DNA of 13,097 nucleotides from Kiloniellaceae bacterium (lineage in GTDB: Bacteria > Pseudomonadota > Alphaproteobacteria > Kiloniellales > Kiloniellaceae). Shown in pieces: positions 6,977 to 13,097 of the stretch. Location: positions 1 through 13,097 of the forward strand of contig JANQKX010000452.1 of NCBI GenBank assembly GCA_028280915.1, given 5' to 3'. The position numbers were made by a program, and so were the translations under genes. The stretch's first letter is position 1; every line of letters begins with the position of its first letter. The notes under the pieces are model-generated. The model saw only the letters and a list, made by a program, of their open reading frames with translations. It searched no databases and was not told where the DNA came from.

Positions 6977-7102
6977 ATGAAAGTACTGAATTCGCTCAAA
7001 ACCGCCAAGCTGCGGGAAAAAGGCTGCCGGGTCATCCGCCGCCACGGCCGGGTTTATGTGATCAACAAAAAGAACCCGCGCTTCAAGGCCCGCCAAGGCT
7101 GA
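6977..7102 (+). CDS. rpmJ: 50S ribosomal protein L36 (zinc-ligand-free type)
   Basis: A 41-residue protein beginning MKVLNSLKTAKLREKGCRV and ending NKKNPRFKARQG. It is the small basic L36 of the large ribosomal subunit. The classical zinc-binding L36 has three cysteines and a histidine. This one has a single cysteine (Cys17), so it belongs to the C-minus or YkgO-like form, which is the normal form in many alphaproteobacteria. It stands alone, with a sigma70-like promoter about 130 bases upstream and a strong terminator 36 bases downstream, outside the main ribosomal protein cluster. The start follows an AGGG placed unusually close to the ATG. Confidence 0.93.
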   Translation: MKVLNSLKTAKLREKGCRVIRRHGRVYVINKKNPRFKARQG

Positions 7103-7137
7103 TCCAACGTCCTGGCGGTTTGCCCCGTCATTGTTCC

Positions 7138-7171
7138 AAAGCCGCACCCCGGTCGGGGTCAGCGGCTTTTT
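7138..7171. terminator. Strong intrinsic terminator after rpmJ
   Basis: An outer stem AAAGCCGC / GCGGCTTT (7138-7145 with 7162-7169) and an inner stem ACCCCG / CGGGGT (7146-7151 with 7154-7159) are broken only by a CA bulge. The hairpin runs into TTTTT. The near-palindromic shape, with A residues on the other side, could also stop minus-strand transcription. Confidence 0.9.
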
Positions 7172-7177
7172 CAATTG

Positions 7178-7191
7178 GTTCGCTCGCGAAC
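7178..7191. promoter_or_regulatory. 14-bp perfect palindrome in the glcDEF leader region
   Basis: GTTCGC-TC-GCGAAC is a perfect 6+6 dyad directly after the rpmJ terminator and about 190 bases before glcD. A protein-binding site is possible, but no regulator gene is visible and the motif is not one I can assign. Confidence 0.3.
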
Positions 7192-7275
7192 GGCCCGTCC
7201 GGCTCTTTCCTCATGGCCGCTTTCCCCGCGGTCTCCCGCAAGGCCCGCTTGACCCTCATCCAGGTTGATCCCATA

Positions 7276-7297
7276 GTTCAAGGTGATAGCCTTGGAC
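7276..7297. promoter_or_regulatory. Dyad about 95 bases upstream of glcD
   Basis: GTTCAAGG-TGATAG-CCTTGGAC gives eight pairs, one of them G-T, around a 6-base centre. It is the most symmetric element close to glcD and could be an operator for a glycolate-responsive regulator or an RNA hairpin. It does not match the FadR/GlcC-type TGGT-N-ACCA pattern. Confidence 0.35.
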
Positions 7298-7382
7298 CCC
7301 GGGGCTTGGCGGTGCATGAGATTCGGTGCCGACACGCCCGGACGAACAACAAAGCCAACCAAGAAAAAAGGCGCGCCTTGCC

Positions 7383-8870
7383 ATGCGTATGCCGGACCCG
7401 GACCGCTCGACCATTGCCGCAAAACCGCAAATAGTCGCGGATCTGGCGGAAATCGTACCCGGCGAAGGGGTGATCGCCGACTTGGACGAACTGCGCGCCT
7501 ATGAAAGCGACGGCCTGACGGCCTATAAGCAGCCGCCCCTGATCGCCGTGCTGCCGGAGACCACGGCCCAGGTGGCGGCGGTCTTGGCCTATTGCAAGAC
7601 CAAGGGGATCAAAGTGGTGCCCCGCGGGGCCGGCACCTCCCTTTCGGGGGGCGCCCTGCCCCTGGCCGACGGCATCTTGCTGGGCCTGGGCAAGTTCAAC
7701 CGCATCCTGGAGATCGATTACGACAACCGCTGTGCGGTCGTTCAGCCCGGTGTGACGAATCTGGGCATCACCCACGCGGTGGAGGGCCAAGGCTTTTATT
7801 ACGCGCCCGACCCGTCGAGCCAGATCGCCTGCACCATCGGCGGCAACGTGGCGGAAAATTCCGGCGGCGTTCACTGTCTGAAATACGGGCTGACCACCAA
7901 CAACCTCTTGGGCCTTGAGATGGTGACCATTGATGGCGAGATCCTGCGCATCGGTGGTAAGCAGATGGATTCCCCCGGCTACGACCTCTTGGGCCTGATG
8001 ACCGGCTCGGAAGGCCTCTTGGGGGTGGTGACCGAGGTGACCGTGCGCATCCTCAAAAAACCGGACACGGCCCGGGCCGTGCTGCTGGGCTTTCCCAGTG
8101 CCGAGATGGCCGGCGACTGCGTGGCGGCCATCATCGCGGCGGGGATTATCCCCGGCGGCATGGAAATGATGGACCTTCTGGCCATCCACGCCGCCGAGGA
8201 TTTTGTCCAGGCCGGATACCCTCGGGACGTGGAGGCCTTGCTGATCGTGGAACTGGACGGGCCCCAGGTTGAGGTGGACCATCTGACCGAGGCGGTTTCC
8301 CGGATTGCCCAGCAAAAGGGCGCGGTCTCCATTCAGGCCAGCCGCTCGGAAGACGAGCGCCTGCGCTTTTGGGCCGGGCGCAAGGCCGCTTTTCCCGCCG
8401 TGGGCCGCATCTCGCCGGACTATTACTGCATGGACGGCACCATTCCCCGCAAAGCCCTGCCTCAGGTGCTGAGCCGCATGCGCGAGCTCGGCGAGCACTA
8501 CCAGCTCAGGGTCGCCAATGTGTTCCACGCCGGGGACGGCAATCTCCACCCTCTCATCCTCTACGATGCCAACGAGGCGGGCGAGTTGGAGCGGGCCGAG
8601 GCCTTTGGCGCCGACATCTTGAAGCTCTGTGTGGAGGTGGGCGGCGTCCTGACCGGAGAGCACGGCGTGGGCGTGGAAAAACGGGACCTCATGGGGGAGA
8701 TGTTCAACGAAGCGGACCTCAACCAGCAGCAGCGGGTCAAGTGCGCCTTTGACCCGCAAAGCCTGCTCAACCCAGGCAAGATGTTTCCCCAGCTGCACCG
8801 CTGCGCCGAGCTGGGGCGCATGCATATCCGCGGCGGCAAGATGCCTTTTCCCGATCTCCCCCGGTTTTGA
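7383..8870 (+). CDS. glcD: Glycolate oxidase subunit GlcD (FAD-linked)
   Basis: This is the flavin subunit of membrane-associated glycolate oxidase (dehydrogenase), which converts glycolate to glyoxylate together with GlcE and GlcF. The 495-residue protein has the FAD-binding PCMH fold: PRGAGTSLSGG near residues 80-90, the PDPSSQIACTIGGNVAENSGG block, and GYDLLGLMTGSEGLLGVVTEV. The C-terminal FAD-oxidase domain carries VFHAGDGNLHP (about 379) and GGVLTGEHGVGVEKRDLM (about 419), typical of the GlcD/DLD group. I chose the ATG at 7383. An alternative GTG at 7326 adds 19 polar residues with no sign of conservation, and an ATG at 7389 is also possible. It is first in a glcD-glcE-glcF operon, 36 bases before glcE. 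Only a weak Shine-Dalgarno (AAGG) is present. No glcC-like regulator is in the window. Confidence 0.95.
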   Translation: MRMPDPDRSTIAAKPQIVADLAEIVPGEGVIADLDELRAYESDGLTAYKQPPLIAVLPETTAQVAAVLAYCKTKGIKVVPRGAGTSLSGGALPLADGILLGLGKFNRILEIDYDNRCAVVQPGVTNLGITHAVEGQGFYYAPDPSSQIACTIGGNVAENSGGVHCLKYGLTTNNLLGLEMVTIDGEILRIGGKQMDSPGYDLLGLMTGSEGLLGVVTEVTVRILKKPDTARAVLLGFPSAEMAGDCVAAIIAAGIIPGGMEMMDLLAIHAAEDFVQAGYPRDVEALLIVELDGPQVEVDHLTEAVSRIAQQKGAVSIQASRSEDERLRFWAGRKAAFPAVGRISPDYYCMDGTIPRKALPQVLSRMRELGEHYQLRVANVFHAGDGNLHPLILYDANEAGELERAEAFGADILKLCVEVGGVLTGEHGVGVEKRDLMGEMFNEADLNQQQRVKCAFDPQSLLNPGKMFPQLHRCAELGRMHIRGGKMPFPDLPRF

Positions 8871-8906
8871 TCGACACAGAGATGCAGGTTTGCTTCCTTC
8901 CCGCCC

Positions 8907-10133
8907 ATGTCTGAGATCCTAAGACCCCAAAACGACGCGGACATCGTTGAAGTTGTCCAACAGGCCGCCGCCGAAAAAGTGCCGCTTGAGGTTGCCGGCC
9001 GCGGCAGCAAGCGGGCCTTGGGCCGGCCCCTGCAGACCGCCGGGCGGGTCGAGCTGTCGGCCTTAAGCGGCATCACCCTTTACGAGCCCGAGGAACTGGT
9101 CCTGCAGGCTCTGCCGGGTACGCCCATGGCCGAGATTGAACAGGTTTTGGCGGACAACCATCAGCTCATGGCCTTCGAGCCGCCCGACTTTGGCCCCCTG
9201 CTCGGCGGCGCGGGCGGTGACGGCAGCATCGGCGGCACCCTGGCCTGCAACCTGGCCGGTCCCCGGCGCCTGAAAGCGGGCGCGGCTCGGGACCACTTTC
9301 TCGGCGTCACCGCGGTATCCGGCCGGGGCGAGGTCTTCAAGGCCGGCGGCCGGGTGGTGAAAAACGTGACAGGTTATGATTTGATGAAACTGCTGACCGG
9401 GTCCTACGGCACCCTGGCGGTCATGACCGAAGTCACCATCAAGGTGCTGCCCCGGCCGGAAAAGACCTACAGCCTTTTGCTCTATGAGCTCGACACGGAT
9501 CAGGCAACCAGGGCCATGACCCGCGCCCTATCCTCCTCCCACGAAGTCTCGGGCGCGGCCCACCTGCCGGCCCAGCTGGCCGGAACCTCCAAGGTGTCCT
9601 ATGTGAACCAGGCGGGCGCCCCGGTGACGGCCATCCGCCTTGAGGGGCCGGGACCTTCCGTTCAGCATCGTATTCAAGCTTTGTCCAAGGAGCTGTCCGA
9701 TCTGGGGACCCATGAGGCTTTGCACAGCCAGAATTCTCTGGCCTTTTGGTCGGAGGTGCGCGACGTGCTGCCCCTGGTAGCGCCTACGGATCGCCTGATC
9801 TGGCGCCTCTCGGTGCCGCCGGCGGCCGCGGCGGAGATCGTGTCCCGTATAATGCAGACGGTCGATGACTGTTTTTACTTCCTCGATTGGGGCGGCGGCC
9901 TCATATGGCTGAGCCTGCCCCCTGCCGATGACGGCCACGCCGCGGCGGTGCGCGGAGCCTTGGGTAACGGGGACGGCCACGCAACCTTGTTCCGCGCGCC
10001 GGAAAACATCCGTGCCGCGGTGCCCGTGTTCCAACCCCAGGCCGCGCCCCTGGCCGCCTTGAGCCAACGCTTGAAACAGGGCTTCGATCCCTTGGGCCTG
10101 CTCAATCCGGGCCGGATCTATCAGGACATCTAG
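8907..10133 (+). CDS. glcE: Glycolate oxidase subunit GlcE (FAD-binding)
   Basis: This is the second flavin-binding subunit of the glycolate oxidase complex. The 408-residue protein carries only the FAD-binding half plus a divergent C-terminus, as usual for GlcE. Visible features are PLEVAGRGSKRALGRP near the N-terminus, GGDGSIGGTLACNLAGPRR around 110, the family hallmark GGRVVKNVTGYDLMKLLTGS around 146-165, and the closing FDPLGLLNPGRIY. The length is normal. It starts 36 bases after glcD and ends six bases before glcF. No Shine-Dalgarno is visible, so translation may depend on coupling within the operon. Confidence 0.93.
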   Translation: MSEILRPQNDADIVEVVQQAAAEKVPLEVAGRGSKRALGRPLQTAGRVELSALSGITLYEPEELVLQALPGTPMAEIEQVLADNHQLMAFEPPDFGPLLGGAGGDGSIGGTLACNLAGPRRLKAGAARDHFLGVTAVSGRGEVFKAGGRVVKNVTGYDLMKLLTGSYGTLAVMTEVTIKVLPRPEKTYSLLLYELDTDQATRAMTRALSSSHEVSGAAHLPAQLAGTSKVSYVNQAGAPVTAIRLEGPGPSVQHRIQALSKELSDLGTHEALHSQNSLAFWSEVRDVLPLVAPTDRLIWRLSVPPAAAAEIVSRIMQTVDDCFYFLDWGGGLIWLSLPPADDGHAAAVRGALGNGDGHATLFRAPENIRAAVPVFQPQAAPLAALSQRLKQGFDPLGLLNPGRIYQDI

Positions 10134-10139
10134 ACGGCG

Positions 10140-11465
10140 ATGCAAACCAACTTCTCCCTGGCCCAGCTTGCCGATCCGGACACCAAGGCTTCCGAACAGA
10201 TCCTGCGATCCTGCGTGCACTGCGGATTTTGCACCGCCACCTGCCCCACCTATGTCTTGCTGGGCGACGAACTGGACAGCCCGCGCGGGCGCATCTACCT
10301 GATCAAGGACATGCTGGAAGGGGACAAAACCCCAAGCGACAAGGTGGTCACCCACATCGACCGCTGCCTGTCTTGCCTGTCGTGCATGTCCACCTGCCCG
10401 TCGGGGGTGCACTACATGCACTTGGTGGATCACGCCCGCAAGCATATCGCCGAGCGTTACACCCGGCCCTGGTTCGACCGTATCCTGCGCCGGGTCCTGG
10501 CGGTGGTGCTGCCCAACCCCACGCTGTTCCGCCTGGCCCTTTTGGGCGCCACCTTCGCCAAGCCCTTCGCCGGCTTGATGCCCGCCCGGCTGCGGCCCAT
10601 GCTGGCCCTCACGCCGAGCAAGATGGCCGGGCCCGACGTTCTGGACAAACCCCAGGTGATCCCGGCCCAGGGTGCCCGTCGCGGCCGGGTCGCCCTCATG
10701 ACCGGCTGCGCGCAAAAGGTGCTGGCGCCCCAGATCAACGAGGCCACGGTGCGTCTTTTGACCCGCCTGGGTCTGGACGTGGTGATCAGCCCCGGCATCG
10801 GCTGCTGCGGCGCTTTGACCCACCACATGGGCATGGAACACGCGGCATTAGACGCGGCCAAGGCCAATGTGGGCGCCTGGCATGACGAGCTGGAACAAAA
10901 CGGGTTGGACGCCATCGTGATCAATGCCTCGGGCTGCGGCACCACGGTGAAGGACTATGGCTTCATGCTGCGCAGCGATCCGGACTGGGTCGAAAAGGCC
11001 GAGCGCATCGCCGCGCTGACCCGCGACGTGAGCGAGGTGGTGGCCGGGGTGGGTCTGGACACCCAAGACGACCGGGGCGGCTGGTCCCCGGTGCGGCCGG
11101 CGTTTTTTGCCGCCGCCCTGCGGGTGACCTATCATTCCGCCTGTTCCCTGCAGCATGGCCAGCAGATCAAGACCCTGCCGGTGGAGCTGTTGCAGCGGGC
11201 AGGCTTTCAGGTCAGCCAGCCCAAGGAGGCCCACCTGTGCTGCGGCTCGGCCGGGACCTATAACATACTGCAGGCCGAAATCGCCGGGCAATTGAAGACC
11301 CGCAAACTGGGCCATTTGCACGCCACCCGACCTCATGTGGTCGCCACCGGGAACATCGGCTGTATGACCCAACTGGCCGGCGGCTGTGACGTCCCCATCG
11401 TGCACACGGTGGAACTGCTGGACTGGGCCACCGGCGGGCCGAAGCCCGAGGCCATGGCGGGTTAG
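10140..11465 (+). CDS. glcF: Glycolate oxidase iron-sulfur subunit GlcF
   Basis: This subunit passes electrons from the GlcD/GlcE flavins towards the respiratory quinone pool. The 441-residue protein has two 4Fe-4S ferredoxin-type motifs at the N-terminus: Cys25-28-31 with Cys35 (CVHCGFCTATCP) and Cys76-79-82 with Cys86 (CLSCLSCMSTCP). Two CCG domains follow, with paired cysteines at 222-223 (GIGCCGALTHHMG) and 367-368 (HLCCGSAGTYN). All expected ligands are present. It starts six bases after glcE ends and is the last gene of the operon. Its stop lies 11 bases from the stop of the convergent oxygenase gene, with no clear terminator between, so overlapping 3' ends of the two transcripts are likely. 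Confidence 0.95.
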   Translation: MQTNFSLAQLADPDTKASEQILRSCVHCGFCTATCPTYVLLGDELDSPRGRIYLIKDMLEGDKTPSDKVVTHIDRCLSCLSCMSTCPSGVHYMHLVDHARKHIAERYTRPWFDRILRRVLAVVLPNPTLFRLALLGATFAKPFAGLMPARLRPMLALTPSKMAGPDVLDKPQVIPAQGARRGRVALMTGCAQKVLAPQINEATVRLLTRLGLDVVISPGIGCCGALTHHMGMEHAALDAAKANVGAWHDELEQNGLDAIVINASGCGTTVKDYGFMLRSDPDWVEKAERIAALTRDVSEVVAGVGLDTQDDRGGWSPVRPAFFAAALRVTYHSACSLQHGQQIKTLPVELLQRAGFQVSQPKEAHLCCGSAGTYNILQAEIAGQLKTRKLGHLHATRPHVVATGNIGCMTQLAGGCDVPIVHTVELLDWATGGPKPEAMAG

Positions 11466-11476
11466 CGGCCCCTGAT

Positions 11477-12322
11477 TCAAGCCGCCGTGCCCTGGGGAAA
11501 AGACCTGAGGTGGTCGATGTAGCCTTGTGAAAACACCATGTCCGGGCTCTGGTCGTAACTGAAGATGGCGATGATGCGCGGCTGCTTCGTGGGACCCACC
11601 GGCGCCACCCGGTGAAGGGAACGGCTGCCATTGAACAGCGTCAAGCTGCCCGGCGCGATCCGGGGACATTGGGCCCTGCCCGTAGGATCGTCAAGAAGGG
11701 CCCGGACCCCCGGGTAGTTCTGCGCGGACTCGTCGTCGCCCGTGCCCCGGATGTAGGGGGCGTACTCAAATCCGCCGCCGGCGTCGGGGGCCTGCAGCAG
11801 TAAGGTGACCACGCCGTCGTTGGGATCATAGTGCCAACCGTTGGTGTCCCCCTCCCCGGCGAACTGCAGGGTCAGGGCCAGATGGGGGCAGGCGCTGGTG
11901 TAAAGCCGCTCCAGCCCCAAGGCGCGGCGGACGAAGTCGGTCATGGCCGGCCAGAGGAAAAGGCGCCGCAGCAGGCTATCATTTGGAATGTGATGGTTGA
12001 GAACCTGGCGGTAGCGGTTGGGATGGGTGACACCGCGGGGATGTCCCGGCGGGTAGCTGTCCGGGTCGTCATAAACATAGGCCCGGCGCGGCCGGTCGTA
12101 ATAGTGGCCCAGGTGGGCGACCGCGATGGCCTCGCGCACCATCTGCCGGCGCAGCGTTTCCGGGATGAGGCCCGGCAGGACGCAGATCGCTTGTTCCGCA
12201 AGATCGGCCTGGCAGCGGTTCACCAAGGCCTGACCGGCCGAGTCGTCCAGGTTATGGAACGGATAGCGGGTCTGATCGATCAGAAAGCGGGGATCATCTT
12301 GCACGCTGGGGGATTGGGCCAT
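11477..12322 (-). CDS. Fe(II)/2-oxoglutarate-dependent oxygenase, HalD/ArpA-like (putative hydroxylase)
   Basis: This 281-residue cytoplasmic enzyme has the double-stranded beta-helix signature. Predicted iron ligands are His164 and Asp166 in NGWHYDPNDGVVTLLLQ and His237 in SRSLHRVAPV. The likely 2-oxoglutarate arginine is Arg249 (KQPRIIAIFSY). The blocks AGGGFEYAPYIRG and PGSLTLFNGSRSLHRV resemble phytanoyl-CoA dioxygenase-superfamily proteins of the HalD/BesD/ArpA kind, which act on free amino acids. In that group halogenases replace the Asp of HxD by Gly. Here the Asp is kept, so hydroxylation is the better guess. The substrate is not knowable from the sequence. I chose the start at 12322 because GGGAG lies about nine bases upstream; a longer frame from 12421 adds 33 residues without similarity. 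It converges on glcF and diverges from the TPR gene. Confidence 0.8.
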   Translation of the reverse strand: MAQSPSVQDDPRFLIDQTRYPFHNLDDSAGQALVNRCQADLAEQAICVLPGLIPETLRRQMVREAIAVAHLGHYYDRPRRAYVYDDPDSYPPGHPRGVTHPNRYRQVLNHHIPNDSLLRRLFLWPAMTDFVRRALGLERLYTSACPHLALTLQFAGEGDTNGWHYDPNDGVVTLLLQAPDAGGGFEYAPYIRGTGDDESAQNYPGVRALLDDPTGRAQCPRIAPGSLTLFNGSRSLHRVAPVGPTKQPRIIAIFSYDQSPDMVFSQGYIDHLRSFPQGTAA

Positions 12323-12575
12323 TTTTTCGATCTCCCATGTTTTCCTCGGGGCACGGGCCTGATGTCGTTGGCCCGCGCCGGGGGACTGAAAGAGGCTTAG
12401 CCTGCTGGGATGCAAGCACAATTTGACCCTCCGCGCCTATCGGAATCTTGCGGTCGAGGCATGTTTTTCGCTTGTCCTGGCCGACAAGGGCTCACGCCAC
12501 CTCAGCGAAACGTGATGAGCGGCCGGCCCCGCAGGCTTGGGTTTTTCCCGGCAATGGACCATATTAATCGGTACT
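12323..12575. promoter_or_regulatory. Divergent intergenic region with nested dyads
   Basis: This 253-base region lies between the oxygenase and TPR genes. CTTGTC-CTGGCC-GACAAG (12471-12488) is a perfect 6+6 dyad. A wider perfect pair, TTTCGCT / AGCGAAA (12466-12472 and 12504-12510), brackets it. The site could be an operator acting on one or both genes. I found no hexamer pair good enough to call a promoter and no clear Shine-Dalgarno before the ATG at 12576. Confidence 0.35.
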
Positions 12576-13097
12576 ATGAAAAATCTTGCGGCAACAATGG
12601 CCATGGCGGCCAGCTTGGTTCTGTCCGGCGGGATGGCTCAGGCAGACCAGTCCGATGTGCGCCTCGGGGCGCTTTTTGAGCAACTGCAAACCTCCAAGAC
12701 CTTCCAGGAGGCGCGGCCGGCCGAATTCCAGATCTGGCGCATCTGGAGTTTCAGCACGGACGACGCGGTGACCCTGCTCATGGAGGAAGGCACCAACGCC
12801 ATGTCCTCCGGGGATTATCGCCGGGCCCTGCGCTATTTCGACCAAATCGTCACCATCGCCCCGGACTTCGCCGAGGGCTGGAACAAGCGGGCCACGGTGC
12901 ACTACCTGCTGGAGAACTATGAGGACTCCCTGGCCGACATCGACCAGACCCTGGCCCTGGAGCCGCGTCACTTCGGCGCCCTGGCCGGACGGGGCTTGGT
13001 CTATACCCAGCTGGACCAGGCCGAGGAAGCGTTAAAGGCCTTCGAAGACGCCAGCGAGATTCACCCCACCCTGCCGGGCCCGCGCATCAACGCGGAA
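12576..13097 (+). CDS. Exported tetratricopeptide-repeat protein, 5' part
   Basis: The open frame runs off the window with no stop; 174 residues are visible. A signal peptide is clear (MKNLAATMAMAASLVLSGG), with cleavage likely after AQA at residue 23, so the protein is probably periplasmic. A linker with QIWRIWSFS follows, then at least three TPR-like units: about 67-100 (LLMEEGTNAMSSGDYRRAL), 101-134 (GWNKRATVHYLLENYEDSL) and 135-168 (ALAGRGLVYTQLDQAEEAL). TPRs are protein-binding scaffolds, so no enzymatic role is implied. Similar short secreted TPR proteins are common in Rhodospirillales-type genomes. Several ATG codons lie early in the frame; 12576 is chosen because it gives a complete signal peptide. 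Confidence 0.85.
   Translation, partial: MKNLAATMAMAASLVLSGGMAQADQSDVRLGALFEQLQTSKTFQEARPAEFQIWRIWSFSTDDAVTLLMEEGTNAMSSGDYRRALRYFDQIVTIAPDFAEGWNKRATVHYLLENYEDSLADIDQTLALEPRHFGALAGRGLVYTQLDQAEEALKAFEDASEIHPTLPGPRINAE

Noticed and set aside
6843..6980. 45-codon open frame whose stop overlaps the rpmJ ATG (ATGA)
   Set aside because: Its ATG falls inside the predicted -10 hexamer, there is no ribosome-binding site, and the peptide is low in recognisable features.
7171..7317. Small minus-strand frame (48 codons) upstream of glcD
   Set aside because: No Shine-Dalgarno, no recognised homology, and it covers the dyad-rich leader region.
7326..7382. GTG at 7326 as an earlier glcD start
   Set aside because: The 19 extra residues are polar and unlike GlcD N-termini, and there is no ribosome-binding site. 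The ATG at 7383 fits the family.
7278..8825. Long minus-strand open frame (about 515 codons) antisense to glcD
   Set aside because: It lies opposite an unmistakable GlcD, its residues show no family features, and such shadows are expected in GC-rich DNA.
9528..10841. Long minus-strand open frame across glcE and glcF
   Set aside because: It spans the junction of two firmly identified genes on the other strand, and its His/Gly/Gln-rich composition is typical of antisense shadow translation.
12323..12421. Earlier start of the oxygenase at 12421
   Set aside because: The added 33 residues show no family similarity, whereas a GGGAG site precedes the ATG at 12322.
1..13097. CRISPR arrays, transposons, prophage genes, tRNA or rRNA
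   Set aside because: No spaced direct repeats, terminal inverted repeats with transposase, phage genes or RNA-gene sequences were recognised on either strand.

Overview
The window is GC-rich (roughly 60-65% by eye) and compact. Its proteins look like those of an alphaproteobacterium of the Rhodospirillales type: a zinc-ligand-free L36, a CheZ phosphatase, GlcD-GlcE-GlcF glycolate oxidase, and a secreted TPR protein of a kind common in that group. The taxonomy is inferred from recognised protein style, not from any search.

Left part (1-2212): methionine biosynthesis. The 3' half of metY (O-acetylhomoserine sulfhydrylase) ends at a strong intrinsic terminator and is followed by metA (homoserine O-acyltransferase). 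MetA carries Glu111, the residue linked to acetyl-CoA use, so the two enzymes form a coherent acetylhomoserine route to homocysteine. MetA also has an unusual C-terminal extension that reads like an ACT-type regulatory domain. The first ~68 bases are an inverted piece of metY itself, so metY is broken at the window edge by a rearrangement or a chimeric join.

Middle (2190-5473, minus strand): a large MscS-family channel, with its own promoter and a terminator shared with metA, and an orphan cheZ. From 5474 to 7171 on the plus strand come a 350-base intergenic region, a class I SAM methyltransferase of unknown substrate, and rpmJ (L36) between a good sigma70-like promoter and a strong terminator.

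Right part (7172-13097): the glcDEF operon for oxidation of glycolate to glyoxylate, with dyad symmetries in its leader. Convergent to it is an Fe(II)/2-oxoglutarate oxygenase of the HalD/ArpA-like type. Divergent from that is the 5' part of an exported TPR protein that runs off the window.

Most of the window is ordinary housekeeping and metabolic DNA. I see no CRISPR array, transposase, prophage, tRNA or rRNA, and no convincing new multi-gene system. The items most worth a second look are the inverted metY edge, the MetA extension with the tandem hairpins near its end, and the uncharacterised oxygenase.
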